From Bolinopsis microptera (taxonomy: Eukaryota; Ctenophora; Tentaculata; Lobata; Bolinopsidae): a DNA stretch of 64,000 nucleotides. The notes beneath the pieces were generated by a model that did not search any database, was not told the DNA's origin, and was given only the letters and a program-made list of their open reading frames with translations. The translations under genes were made by a program, and so were the position numbers. Below are positions 46,008-57,300 of the stretch, piece after piece (within the stretch, counting starts at the first letter, position 1; every line of letters begins with the position of its first letter). Location of the stretch: NCBI RefSeq assembly GCF_026151205.1, contig NC_087079.1, forward strand, positions 11,150,635-11,214,634, in the 5' to 3' direction.

Positions 46008-49000
46008 TTAAATTTGATGAAGGGGATTGTTTTCAAATGACAGCTGCATTATGTCATAATCGCTTGTGGTCCATGCCGAATCATTATAAGCATGTTGCAG
46101 CTTTAGAAGTGCCTTTTTCAGGCGACTTTTAGCAAGGCTAATCTTGTAGGAGTAGTCAAAGAGCTTAAGTTTAGGTGCAATTGTGTTCCAAATTTTGGTG
46201 GATCTTGATATAAAGTCATTAGATGGGAGTTGTGAAATGATAGTGGTTTCCTTTCTAGAAGATGACTGATAATGCTGTTGCAGTGATGCTGGGCACCTTA
46301 GTTTTAGTATTTTAAAAACTTCCATAAATGTGTGATATGTATATAAATTTTTGAAAGCCAGGATGTTTTGTTGCTTGAAAAGTGGTTTACAGTGCTCTAG
46401 TTGGAAGAATGTATGGTCAAGTGCCTGGCTGTCAAACTCTCTCGTTCTTGCACATGTAAGGAACTTGTTTAGGTATGCCTCTTTATCACCAAAGAGGACC
46501 CGTACACAGTGCTTCTGAGACAGCCAGATACTTGCTGTCCTAAAGAGTGCTGCATCACCCCAAACTGAGATACAATATGTGAGGTGGGATTCAAATAGTG
46601 TGTGGTAGAGGTCTTTATGGAGTTCCTTTGGTACAGAGTCCCTAATTCTATTTAAGGTGGCAGAGGCATAGTTTAACTTTCGTTTAAGTGCTGTTATATG
46701 AGGCCCCCAGGAAAGCTGTTCGTCAATAACAACTCCAAGAAACTTAGTTGCTTTGGTTTTTTTAATTGGAAAGCCATCAATATGGAGTTGAAGCGAATCT
46801 GGCAATTCTACTGGTTTACTAGCCTTTGGTTTAAAATGCATATAACAGCACTTTGACATGTTGATGTGAAGTTTGTTAAGGATCATATACTTTTTTATAC
46901 AGCTTAGCAATTTGTTGCCTTTCTCATAAGCTTCATCTACAGTTTTTCCATCAATAAAAATGTTGGTGTCGTCAGCAAATAGTATGAAAGTTCCTAAATC
47001 CGAGGAATTGGCAATATCATTTATGTATAGAAGAAAAAGGAGCGGTCCCAAAACAGAGCCTTGTGGAACTCCATATTTAATGATAAGGTTTTCGGATTTT
47101 TCATTAAGGACTTCTGTATACTGTGTTCTATTTGATAAGTAGCTTTTAATAAGACAGTTTGCATTGCCTCTTATTCCATACCTATCTAGTTTTGTTAGGA
47201 GTGTACTATGGTCGATTGTATCAAATGCTTTACTCAAATCTATAAATATTCCTAGAACATGGTTTCGTTTTTTTATGCTATCTTCAATAATCCTAACAGA
47301 GTAGTTAACAGCATGGCTAGTAGAATGGGACTTGCGGAAGCCAAATTGGTTTTCATCAAGGATATTTTGTGACAGAGCGAAACTGTAGATACGGCTGTAT
47401 ATCACTTTTTCAAATATCTTACCAAATATAGGCAGTGTAGAGACAGGTCTGTAGTTTCCTACATCCTCTTGGTTTCCTTTCTTAAATATGGGAGTAACTT
47501 TCCCAACTTTCAAAACATCAGGAAATACCCCGCTCATCATGAGTTTGTTGAAATGTTGGGCTAAAACAGGGCAGATTAAATGAGCTGACTTTTTGATTAT
47601 ACGGATCGGAATATCACTAGATTTGCCATTTTCCAACTTGGAAATTATTTCCATGAGCTCAGTATGTGAACAGTCAGATAGGAATATAGAGTTATTGTTG
47701 GATGGCAGGAGGTAGTCTTCAAATGTTGAAAATTCAGAAGCCTGTATAGGCAGGTCAGCTATTGATTCATTTAGAGTGGAGGCAATTGAGTTAAAGTATT
47801 TGTTGAACTCGTTTGCAATAACCCTTCTATCTGTTATTTTTCTGTTGTCGATTATAAATGAGGGTTTTATAGTTTTTTTACACTTCCCTCTAAGTTCATT
47901 AATGATCTGCCATGTCTTCTTACGGTCGTGCTTATTTTCTATGATTTGGTTGCAAGAGTAAGTATTTTTTGCAGAGTTAATTACAGATTTGAGGATCCTT
48001 CGGTATACTTTGAAGGTTTGTTCGAGAACATGGTCTCCATCCGGGTTTGCCTTAGTTTTAGATGTAATCCAGTTATCTTTTAATTCATGTTTTTTTTCAA
48101 CGGCTGCTGAGATACTATCTGTTATCCAGGGGTTATTGATAGGATTCCGTTTAGTAGTTTTTGGCTTTACAAGTTTGCATGTTGCATCAAGTACACGATC
48201 AAATAATTTAGTAAAATCCGAGAATTCATGAGAAGTGTGGAGCTTTGAGAGGTCAGTGTTCAGTAGGGTTAGGAATTTATTAAGGTTGGCATTACTGAAG
48301 TCGTAGTACTGGACATGTTTTTCACTTTTTGGACCAACCTCAAATTCGATGTCAGTGAATTCAAATGTTGGAGCATGGTCACCAATTCTATCTGTTATAC
48401 AACCTGAGAGAACACAGTTACCAGGGTCATTCGTGAGGATGTTGTCAATACAAGATGGTTTGCAATTTGGTCTCTCATGTGTAGGTATCGAAATAACGGG
48501 AGCGAAACCATTTCTAAATAAGCATTCTTCAAAAAGAGTATAGTTGCCATGACCAGCATCACCATTCACTTTAAGAAGGTCAACATTAAAGTCCCCCATT
48601 ATACGTACACCAGATTTAGGGAGGAGTTTACATATGTGATCAAGTGACTTAAGGAAATTATGAATGTCACCATTAGGAGGGCGATAGATGACCCCTGAGA
48701 TGAGTGTGAGCTTGCTGGATGATTGAGTGATCTTAACAAAGATTGATTCAATATCAGGCGTGCAGTAGCCAAGATTTTCTATGACTTCTGCATTAAGGTG
48801 ATTTGCTACATACAGGGCAACACCAGTCCCTTTCAGCTTGTTCTCCTGAGTGACCTGATAAAAACTGTTGTATTGCGGTATTCTGTATAGTTCTTTAAGA
48901 GGTTCATCTGTGTTTGTTTCAGCGATACCAATTACAGAGAAATTTAGTTCAATCCGTTTGAGTTCAACATTAAGACAATCGAAGTTGGTTTTGTTACCAT

Positions 49001-49439
49001 CTAAGTTGACAAAGTAGGATGTGAATTTTGAGTGTGTGGATGAAGGATTACATGAGTTTTGAAGCTCCCTGACTACCCTATTAAGATCAGTTGTAGAGTA
49101 GCTCTGACATTGGTCTAGAACATTCGAAATTTTTTGAATAGTTTCGTCATCACATCCACCTTCATCATCGTAGAATTTATCACCACCATCACTAATCATC
49201 CCAGAGAAGGGGTTGTAGCGTGGTATCACGTTCAGTGAACAAACCTTACATACCCATAGACCATTGGTGGGGCAGAAACCTGCTGCTTTAAAACATTTAG
49301 TATGAATAGCTGTCCGACAGGCTTCACATTCCAGTAGGGGCTGCCCAATGTTGATGGGCCTTGAGCATGGCTCACAGACCTCCTTAATTAATTTCATGAT
49401 CATAGTTATGTGTCGGTTAGGTTGGACCAGTGGATCCAA
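46008..49439 (-). CDS. LINE A ORF2: PHD finger, AP endonuclease, reverse transcriptase
   Basis: A 1143-residue intact frame. An N-terminal C4HC3 finger uses C22, C25, C38, C41, H46, C49, C64 and C67. The APE-type endonuclease spans about 140-360: VNLDGNKTNFD, E174 in IAETN, GDFN at 282-285, GDHA at 353-356. The RT spans about 640-900: NYRPVSTLP, NQFGFRKSHSTSHA, FIDLSKAFDTIDH (Asp734), GVPQGSVLGPLLFLLYIND and FADD (821-824). The C-terminal domain has SHLTYCISVWG and CVRVLFGD. All catalytic residues I can check are present. ORF2 starts at an ATG 22 bases before the end of the ORF1 stop, in another frame. Confidence 0.92.
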   Translation of the reverse strand: MDPLVQPNRHITMIMKLIKEVCEPCSRPINIGQPLLECEACRTAIHTKCFKAAGFCPTNGLWVCKVCSLNVIPRYNPFSGMISDGGDKFYDDEGGCDDETIQKISNVLDQCQSYSTTDLNRVVRELQNSCNPSSTHSKFTSYFVNLDGNKTNFDCLNVELKRIELNFSVIGIAETNTDEPLKELYRIPQYNSFYQVTQENKLKGTGVALYVANHLNAEVIENLGYCTPDIESIFVKITQSSSKLTLISGVIYRPPNGDIHNFLKSLDHICKLLPKSGVRIMGDFNVDLLKVNGDAGHGNYTLFEECLFRNGFAPVISIPTHERPNCKPSCIDNILTNDPGNCVLSGCITDRIGDHAPTFEFTDIEFEVGPKSEKHVQYYDFSNANLNKFLTLLNTDLSKLHTSHEFSDFTKLFDRVLDATCKLVKPKTTKRNPINNPWITDSISAAVEKKHELKDNWITSKTKANPDGDHVLEQTFKVYRRILKSVINSAKNTYSCNQIIENKHDRKKTWQIINELRGKCKKTIKPSFIIDNRKITDRRVIANEFNKYFNSIASTLNESIADLPIQASEFSTFEDYLLPSNNNSIFLSDCSHTELMEIISKLENGKSSDIPIRIIKKSAHLICPVLAQHFNKLMMSGVFPDVLKVGKVTPIFKKGNQEDVGNYRPVSTLPIFGKIFEKVIYSRIYSFALSQNILDENQFGFRKSHSTSHAVNYSVRIIEDSIKKRNHVLGIFIDLSKAFDTIDHSTLLTKLDRYGIRGNANCLIKSYLSNRTQYTEVLNEKSENLIIKYGVPQGSVLGPLLFLLYINDIANSSDLGTFILFADDTNIFIDGKTVDEAYEKGNKLLSCIKKYMILNKLHINMSKCCYMHFKPKASKPVELPDSLQLHIDGFPIKKTKATKFLGVVIDEQLSWGPHITALKRKLNYASATLNRIRDSVPKELHKDLYHTLFESHLTYCISVWGDAALFRTASIWLSQKHCVRVLFGDKEAYLNKFLTCARTREFDSQALDHTFFQLEHCKPLFKQQNILAFKNLYTYHTFMEVFKILKLRCPASLQQHYQSSSRKETTIISQLPSNDFISRSTKIWNTIAPKLKLFDYSYKISLAKSRLKKALLKLQHAYNDSAWTTSDYDIMQLSFENNPLHQI

Positions 49440-51417
49440 CCCTCTGTGCTGACTCCCTAGACACCTTTTCCTTCAGAAACACACAGTTTTTCATGTGGCT
49501 TACAAACTTAGCTAAACCTCTACTTCCTAAGTGAATCGTGTCGTTACCCCTAGTGAACTTAACCGATAATAGCTTATTGTTATCTAAAAAACCATACATA
49601 CCCTGAAACCAAATATTAGGAAAACAGTTCTTTATCATGTCCTGTACCAAGTTGTTGTAGAGCATTATATTTTTATTCATTTCATGGATTCTTGATGGTA
49701 AAACAGGTACAACAAAAATGTTAGTAAGTGGACACAATTGACGTATTTCAGTTAGTTTGTTCTTTAAAGTTGACACTGTCTCGTGGATATCTGAGACATT
49801 TCTTACGTTTTCACAGCGTAGATCGTTGGTACCACACATAAGGAAAGCGTTGGAGAATCCAGCACACAGGTGTGGATCGATGTCTTTGACACGGGCAGCC
49901 TTGACTCGTTTACCAGGGAAGGAATGACCAACTTTACCTGCACCATCCCCAAAGTTGACATCTTTGGTATTCGAATCACCGATTAAAACGATGCTTCGTC
50001 GAGACTGGCTGCTGAGAGATCTGAAGGTGATCGAAAATCTCTCCTCTGTTGGGTTATCATCAGGTAATTTTGGCACACCGTGGCGGTACCAATTTTGTGA
50101 AGACCTTGTCATAGTGTAAAGTGAGTTAGACTTCACATCAAGCTCAATAGGATCTAGGTCTTTGTCTTGTTTGGATTCAAAAAGCACAGTTCTAGTCGCA
50201 CCAATTGAGATCGTGACGATTTTCGAGTTGGCAAGAATAGTGGATTCATCATCAGAATGCATAGCTAGGTAGCTTTGGGATGGAGAGAGTCTGTCTGAGG
50301 AAGGGTAGTGGTTAATGAGGACCGAGTTTGGCTTGTGCTCGAGTTGTAGTTCTGAGGAGAACCTGTCAATAATAGAAACAAGTTCAGGTGGGATAGGCTC
50401 GTGTTCTTTAGGGGGCTGGGAACCAGTGTAGCTGTAGGGCTCTCCATACAGCCGGACGCTGTGGCCATTCTCTTCGATGAAGTCTCCAGAGTCCTTCAGA
50501 TAACCTAGAAGGTCTCCTACACTGCTCAGTTCCTTGTCTGTCAGGTATAACTCTTTGTACTGCTTGTAAGGCTGTTCAGGACATTTTAGATTTCTTTTGG
50601 TGGGTGATGGAATAACAGGTCTAGGTTGTTCTCTGTAGTTAAGCTGAGGGGATGCATTTGTTCTTCCTTTGAACTCCTGAATTTCATTGTTAAGGTCTTC
50701 TAGTCGAGCATTCAGGGATGTAATGTCGACGCTCGGAATTGACCTTTCAATGGTTTCTTTAACTGATTCACTTATCTTCTGGAGCAATGAATTTTCCAGG
50801 AGGGTGCTCTCGTTGAGTTGAACTGCTGTGGCACAGGTAATGGCTTCTTCAGCAAGAATTTTTTCTTTTTTAGCAGATGGGTGGTTCTTAGGCCTAGGAA
50901 AGATGCAAGTGTAACACCAGGGACATAGCCATTTTTGGCTGATGCAGTCTAAATCACCCTGGGAGAGTTTATTGGTACCAGGTAGATTACCGCAAGAGGC
51001 ATGCCATGATTGTTTACAGTCTGAGCACTGTATTACCCAGTCTTTTCCGTCTAGGGAACTGCTACATGGGCAAGAGGTCTTTTTAGTAGATTCTGACTTT
51101 TTCTTCGTCTGATCACTACTGTTTTTCTGCTCATTGGAGCTTGTTGAACTTGACTTGGGAGTAGTAGATTTGTTTGCGAGGGGACTGGCTTGTCCTCCTT
51201 TCGCCAGAGGACTTACACCACGTGGGCTTTGACGACGTTTGGCTTGTAGGTTCGAGGACTTCTGGGTGGGTGATCCAGAGGATAGAGTTTTCTTTTCTGT
51301 GTTTTTCTGCATTAGTGTATGGTTAGCAAGGAGCACATGATGAGATCGGGACCAGGGCACCATAGAACTAGCCAGCAGCCTGAAAATAAGATGATGAGAG
51401 TAAAAGAGTTTTGACAT
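49417..51417 (-). CDS. LINE A ORF1: PHD finger + AlkB-like dioxygenase + SGNH hydrolase
   Basis: 666 residues from the first ATG; M36 (MQKNTEKK) is an alternative start. The PHD-type finger uses C116, C118, C131, C134, H139, C142, C165 and C168. A short coiled-coil region lies near 200-250. Residues about 322-468 resemble AlkB 2-oxoglutarate/Fe(II) dioxygenases of the ALKBH2/3 type: GEPYSYTGS, SVLINHYP, HSDDES (H387, D389), TISIGATRTVLF, YTMTRSSQNWYRHGVP (H446), and RFSITFRSL (R460, R466). Residues about 475-650 are an SGNH/GDSL hydrolase: GDSN (480-483), CGTND (528-532) and DTIHL (D626, H629). PHD and esterase modules are known in CR1-like ORF1s; the oxygenase between them is unusual. Confidence 0.88.
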   Translation of the reverse strand: MSKLFYSHHLIFRLLASSMVPWSRSHHVLLANHTLMQKNTEKKTLSSGSPTQKSSNLQAKRRQSPRGVSPLAKGGQASPLANKSTTPKSSSTSSNEQKNSSDQTKKKSESTKKTSCPCSSSLDGKDWVIQCSDCKQSWHASCGNLPGTNKLSQGDLDCISQKWLCPWCYTCIFPRPKNHPSAKKEKILAEEAITCATAVQLNESTLLENSLLQKISESVKETIERSIPSVDITSLNARLEDLNNEIQEFKGRTNASPQLNYREQPRPVIPSPTKRNLKCPEQPYKQYKELYLTDKELSSVGDLLGYLKDSGDFIEENGHSVRLYGEPYSYTGSQPPKEHEPIPPELVSIIDRFSSELQLEHKPNSVLINHYPSSDRLSPSQSYLAMHSDDESTILANSKIVTISIGATRTVLFESKQDKDLDPIELDVKSNSLYTMTRSSQNWYRHGVPKLPDDNPTEERFSITFRSLSSQSRRSIVLIGDSNTKDVNFGDGAGKVGHSFPGKRVKAARVKDIDPHLCAGFSNAFLMCGTNDLRCENVRNVSDIHETVSTLKNKLTEIRQLCPLTNIFVVPVLPSRIHEMNKNIMLYNNLVQDMIKNCFPNIWFQGMYGFLDNNKLLSVKFTRGNDTIHLGSRGLAKFVSHMKNCVFLKEKVSRESAQRVGSTGPT

Positions 51418-52060
51418 ATGAGTGAGTGATATAAAGAAGAAAAGTAATTTGAAATCAAGATGAGCAGTTTTTAAAGTAAAAAGAAGAACATAGACTTATC
51501 AGATGAATGCAAAATGTGTTTTTGTGATGTGTTTTTTGCTTGGTGTCATGGGAGGGGCAAAAGGGCAAGGGAATGGAGGGGCGGGGAAGCGGGATGGGCT
51601 GCACTGGGCAAGGGGAGACAAATATTGTTTTTATTAATTTGTCTAAAGTAGATTTGTGTATTATTTTTAGGGTGGGCTGATTTTTTTGTAAAGAAAAAAG
51701 AGGAGTATATAATATATAATACAGAACATGAATAGAAATGATTTTTAATGACGCATAGAGGTTAACACTACAACACTACTATAAACAATTATTCAAGAAT
51801 GTCCATGCAGTCCAGAGTACCCGCAACAGGTAATGGGAGGGAGGAGTTGGGCTAGGGTGGGGCAATGAAGAGATGAGTGGTTATGTCTTGATGGAGGAGA
51901 TGCAGATGTGACATGAATCTAAGAAGAACTCATCTTAATATCGAGGCTGATAACCAGTCTTCTGATGCCACTGGTCCCGAGAGCTCACATGCACCCCGTG
52001 CAAGTTGTTTACAGCTGCATTTCTTTAGGTTGCGGGTACTCTTGGCTTACATTGCACATC
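51418..52060 (-). other. LINE A 5' UTR
   Basis: Non-coding sequence between the 5' leader motif and ORF1. The first bases after the leader (GATGTGCAATG) resemble those of LINE B. No internal promoter is identified. Confidence 0.6.
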
Positions 52061-52085
52061 CTCAAATTATTTGTTATATAGTAGT
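52061..52085 (-). promoter_or_regulatory. Conserved 5'-terminal leader of LINE A
   Basis: A 25-base sequence ending AACAAATAATTTGAG is identical at the 5' ends of LINEs A, B and D. In LINE A it is preceded by unrelated bases, so the element or its transcript begins at or close to it. It may be a start-site promoter or a fossil trans-spliced leader. Confidence 0.7.
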
Positions 52086-52101
52086 CAATTCCTACCGAAA
52101 A

Positions 52102-53411
52102 CAGTACTGAAAAACTTAAACATGTTCGCTACTATGATTATTCAAGTTCCAAACTCACTAATTTTGTTAATGAACTCGAGGTGAAGGTGAATGACTTGAC
52201 TCCCTCGGTAAACTTCAATGAGTTCTTGGACTGCTTCAATGAAACACTTGATAAACACTGTAAGCTTGATGTACCAAAAGTTACCAAAAGGACTCCCAAA
52301 CTCAACCCGTGGATTACCGATGGAATCATTGTCTCAGTTGAAAGAAAACATGAACTCTGTAGAGACTGGTCAAGCACTGTAACAAATAGAAACCCTGAGG
52401 GTAATGTACTGCTCTATAAAGTCTTCAGTGACTACCGAAGAATGCTTAAAAGTATTATCAAGGTCGCCAAACGATCGTACTACTGCAATGAAATCCATAA
52501 AAATATAGAAAACAGCAAAAAAAACGTGGCAGATAATCAATGAGCTCAGGGGCAAGAAAAAGAAGCAAACTAAGCCTCCCTTTATCATAAACAACGAACG
52601 AATCATGAATCGTAGAGTCATAGCCAATGGATTCAACTCTTACTTTGTTTCTATTGCCCCTAAGCTCAATGAAACACTTAGTAGCAGTGAGGCCTCTGGT
52701 TTACTAATTCTCCCTATAAAAACATTCTATGATTTCCTTGGAAAGACCAATGAAAAATCGATTATGTTAGAAGACTGTACACCTTATGAGATAACGGAAA
52801 TAATAAAAGGATTTGAAAATGGAAAAGCAAGTGATATTCCTGTTAGTGTAATCAAAAGATCATCTCACGTAATTACACCGATCCTTAGTCGATACATCAA
52901 CATCTTAATGTCTAATGGCACGTTCCCCGACGTTCTAAAGACTGGTAGAATAACTCCTGTATTTAAGAAGGGAAACCCTGAAGAGATAGAAAACTACCGC
53001 CCAATCTCTACTCTCTCTATATTTGGTAAAATCTTTGAAAAGATCATTTACTCAAGAATATATTCGTTTGCTAGCTCACAGGGTATAATATCTAAAACAC
53101 AATTTGGCTTCAGGCAGTCACACTCTACTTCACATGCAGTTAATCACTCAGTAAACCTTATAACTGAATCTCTAAAACTTAAGCATCATGTCTTAGGCAT
53201 ATTCATAGACCTTAGCAAAGCTTTTGATACAATAGATCATGGTACATTACTTGTCAAATTACAGGGCTATGGGATACGTGGGGTGGCAAATGATCTTATA
53301 AAAAGTTACTTAACAAATAGATCACAATATACTGAAGTTGTTGGTGAGAAATCTGACGCCTTGAAAATACAGTTTGGAGTCCCTTAGGGTTCGATTCTTG
53401 GACCTCTCTTA
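52102..53411 (+). pseudogene. LINE H piece 2: linker and first half of RT
   Basis: The frame at 52107 takes up ORF2 at KHVRYYDYSS, exactly where piece 1 stopped. A one-base shift in an A-run near 52518 breaks it before TWQIINELRGK. The second frame (52605-53387) has NYRPISTLS, QFGFRQSHSTSHA and FIDLSKAFDTIDH, then a TAG at 53385-53387 in place of Gln in the PQG motif. Coding continues to GPLL at 53411, where LINE B is inserted. It resumes at 60886. Confidence 0.85.
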
Positions 53412-53445
53412 GTAAAACAAATTTTTTAGTAAAACAAATTTTATT

Positions 53446-54345
53446 TTATACCCACAATCAATTCATATTTAGTTCAAATATTTAAAGTCAAAATAACCAT
53501 TTCACATAAGTGGTTATATTATAATAAAATAATTTGTGATAAATTAATAAATTAATTTACACTCAAAAATGAACAAAATATACACAATTTTTACCTAGTG
53601 CAACACTGGTTCAGCGCGTGGCTGATCGAAAAAGTTTGATTTGATTTACTAACTACAGTGTACAGCGTACATGAAAAAATTACTTACTGAATCTTTTAAT
53701 ACTAGACACATTTTAATTCAGATGTTGTTCAATGAGTTAGCCACAAGAATGTTCAAATTATGTAGGAGGGTAAAGGACACAATTGCTAGTAGTGCTTCTT
53801 TGTGCCCGTTGACTACAATGAACATTTTGCGGAGTTTCTCCAGACGGCTTTTATCGGAGTGCGTGTTATTTACTTGGTTATGCACAAGCCAGGCCAACAT
53901 TTTGTTTTTGTGTCAGCCGTGCTACCAGGTTGCAGAGTATTATAAACACTAAACAATTATACACTATACAAATTTGCTAATACAATGTCATGCAGAGTCC
54001 GATCTAGCTGCAAACGTCAGACACCACAGTTCAGCCGCCAAGTACCGTTTAAGTGAACACCGAAACACGAGGTTTAGGTGTCATTTTGTAAATCACTTTA
54101 TGGATGGATAATTCAGTAATTGTTGAAGAAAATTACAGTCACTGCCACCTATAGCGTTATGTCATGGGTCTGATTAACGGCGAAGAATAAACGTACGTGC
54201 GCGCTTAAGAAACCCGCGCAAATGTTGAGGTAGGGAGTAGCTGCGGCGCGCTTTTAACATATATTACGTATAGCGCCGTACGGAAACGGCAATATTTAAG
54301 TAATTAAGTATTTGTTTACATAAATTCCACGTTTTTATCAATAAT
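53446..54345 (-). other. LINE B 3' UTR
   Basis: About 0.9 kb between the ORF2 stop and the tail. I see no gene in it on either strand; frames at 53671-53952 have no recognised domain. Confidence 0.55.
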
Positions 54346-57300
54346 CTAGCATGGTCCAAAACTGTTAAAGTTGTCATTATGCCACTCATTATCGAACCTG
54401 CTTTGGGCATCTAGAAGAGATCGGTTTAGCCTTGATTTGATTGAGTTACAGGATGTGTTCACAAAGTCAGGTTTATTCTGTGGATTGGAGTCCTTGAATT
54501 GATTCCAAAGCCAAGAAGATTTATAAATAAAGTTATGGCTTGGCTTTGGTGGTATTAGACGGTCATCCCTCAGTTCAGACATGTTAAGTAAAGAGTAGAG
54601 AGATATGGGTACCCTATATTTCACTATTTTAAAAAGTTCAGTTATAGTACGAAGTTTGTAAAGATTATGAACAGTAAGGAGTTTATGACTGTTAAATAAT
54701 GGTTTGGTTGATTCCTTGGAATAGAATTCAGCTCCTAGTTTTTGACAACATAAGGGTCTAACAAGTTTATTATGAACTACCGATTTAGAGCGGACACACT
54801 TTGCACATGGTTTAATACGTGGATTAACAGAGTTATTAACATTAGACTCATATTTACCCAGTATTTTACATTGAATAGGTCTAGAACGAGCACATGTTTT
54901 GAATTTGTTTTGGTATGAGTTTGCATCTCCAAAAATTATTCTAATACATCTCTTCTGTGTTAAGAATACAGGGTTGATAACTTGGTTAGAGACACCACCC
55001 CATACTGAGATGGCGAACGTAAGGTGTGATTCAAATAGTGTGTGGTATATCTGCTTGTGCAGTTTTATAGGTAGACAGTTTTTTATGCGGTAAATACGTC
55101 CACAAGCACTTCTTAGTTTCTTATTTAGTGATTCTATGTGAGGTTTCCAGTTCAGTTTATCATCAATCAGCACACCTAGAAACTTAGTTGTTTTAACACG
55201 TATTATTATGGAGCCGTCTATGGAGAGATTTAAATCATCGGGTGTACTGCATGTAGACGATTCATTTACACGTTTGTTTGGGGAGAAATACATATAACAG
55301 CTCTTCTTAGCGTTAATATGTAGTAGATTACATTTCATGTATCTAGAAATAGACGAAAGAATATCGTTAGCTACATTATAAACGTCTTTTTTCGAGTCTG
55401 CAGAAACGAATAGGTTAGTGTCGTCAGCAAATAAGATAAACTTGCCTTTATTAGATACGTTGCATAGGTCATTTATATACAGGAGGAATAGTAAGGGACC
55501 AAGAACAGAGCCTTGGGGAACTCCCCACTCAACAGGAAGTTTATCGGAGTTTTCATTTAAGACGTGAACATATTGGCTCCGGTTTGACAGGTAACTTTTT
55601 ATCAAATTCAGTGCGTTGCCCCTAATTCCGTAATTATTTAATTTGAATAAAAGCTTCTCGTGAGATATCGTGTCGAAAGCCTTACTTAAATCAATGAAAA
55701 TGCCAAGAACGTGTTTCCTGTCTTTTAAGTGTGATTCGATATGGCTAACAGATAAGTTCAGTGCGTGGCTTGTTGAGTGACCCTTTCTAAATCCAAATTG
55801 GTTCTCATAAATGATTCTTTTAGCAATTAGGAAGCTGTACATACGTTTATAAATAAGTTTCTCTAAAATTTTTCCAAATACTGGTAAGGTTGATATTGGC
55901 CTATAGTTTTCAAATAGTTCCTGATTATCTTTTTTATAGATGGGACTTATCTTTCCTAATTTAAGTTCATCTGGGAATATCCCCTGTTGCATGCAATGGT
56001 TAAAGTGCTTGGCTAAAAAGGGAGATATTATTCTAGCAGACTTTTTTATAACGTGAATTGGAATGTCACTAGATTTACCATTTGTGAACTCATTAATAAT
56101 ATCTATAATTTCATACTGTGTACAATCACTTAGATATATACTTGACTCACAGGTTTTAGGTAAGAAGTTTGAGAATGAGGGAATTGCATCCAGGGTTATA
56201 TAATCTTCAGAATAATTTTCATTTAGTTTGGATGCAATCGACTGAAAATATTTATTGAATTCATTAGCAATCATCCTACGATTTATTATTTTTTGATCGT
56301 TAAGGATAAAACATGGCTTTATTTCGCGCCTGGATTTTCCACGAATAGTGTTTATGATTTCCCACGTTTTCTTACTATCACCAGAGCAGTCAGTTAATTT
56401 ACCTGCATAATGATTCTTCTTGACACGGTCAATAAGTACCTTGAGATGCTTCCTGTAATCCTTATATTCAAGGTATCTTTTTGCTATATTCATACAAGTG
56501 AGGCAATTACACTCCTCGCGTTTAATATTATTATTATTAGTTAGCAATAAACATTTTTTCTTCTGAGACTTTTTCCACAAATCATAGAGCGAGTCTTTCG
56601 TTCGAATTGAGGTAACAATACCACTAGTAATCCATGGGTTGTTCAAAGCGTTACGTTTAGATAATTTCGGTTTGTCAAGTTTGAATGCCTCGTCTAGGTG
56701 CTTCTGAAAAGTAGTGCAGAAACTACTGAAGTTTTCAGGAGGATTGGTATGTAGTTCATTATCAATTGATGTGAGAAAGGCGTCTACATTTGAGGTGCTA
56801 TAGTCGTAATATTGTGCGTGTTTAAGTTTAGGTTCATCAGCTACAAAATTAAGACAACTATTGATTTGAAAGATGGCATGGTGGTGAGAAACATTGAGTT
56901 GCAACGTTCCTGTAAACAACGTGCTTTCGATTTCATTAGTGAAAATATTATCAATACAGGATGGTTTACATCCAGGCTTTTCGTGTGTTTGGATAGATAT
57001 CGTTGGTGAGTACCCTAATCCGAGCATTATGTTTTCTAATTCTTGTGTGCATCTTCTATTGCCGTTATGGAGGTTAATATTAAAATCACCCATTACATGT
57101 ACATTTAACTTTGGGAGTTTACCCATAATTACTTGTAGCTCAGCGAGAAACTCGTCAATGTCTCCACTAGGGGGTCTATAGATTACTCCTACGTTTATAG
57201 TTTTAGATTCTTGATGAATAGTCACAAAGAGGCTTTCTAAATTACTGGTGACGTTTGATACATCTACATTAACGACTGCATTAAAAGCATTGTGAACATA

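Larger units (their letters stand above)
45292..52101 (-). mobile_element. LINE A, full-length, inserted in LINE H
   Basis: The 5' end is at the right (leader motif 52085-52061) and the 3' end at the left, with a doubled tail reading GAAATTTTTTGTTTAACT on the element strand. A CAGT is present on both sides (45288-45291 and 52102-52105), a likely short target duplication. LINE H homology breaks at 45291 and resumes at 52106. Both ORFs are open. The span of 6.8 kb, with 5' and 3' UTRs, suggests a complete copy. Confidence 0.85.
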
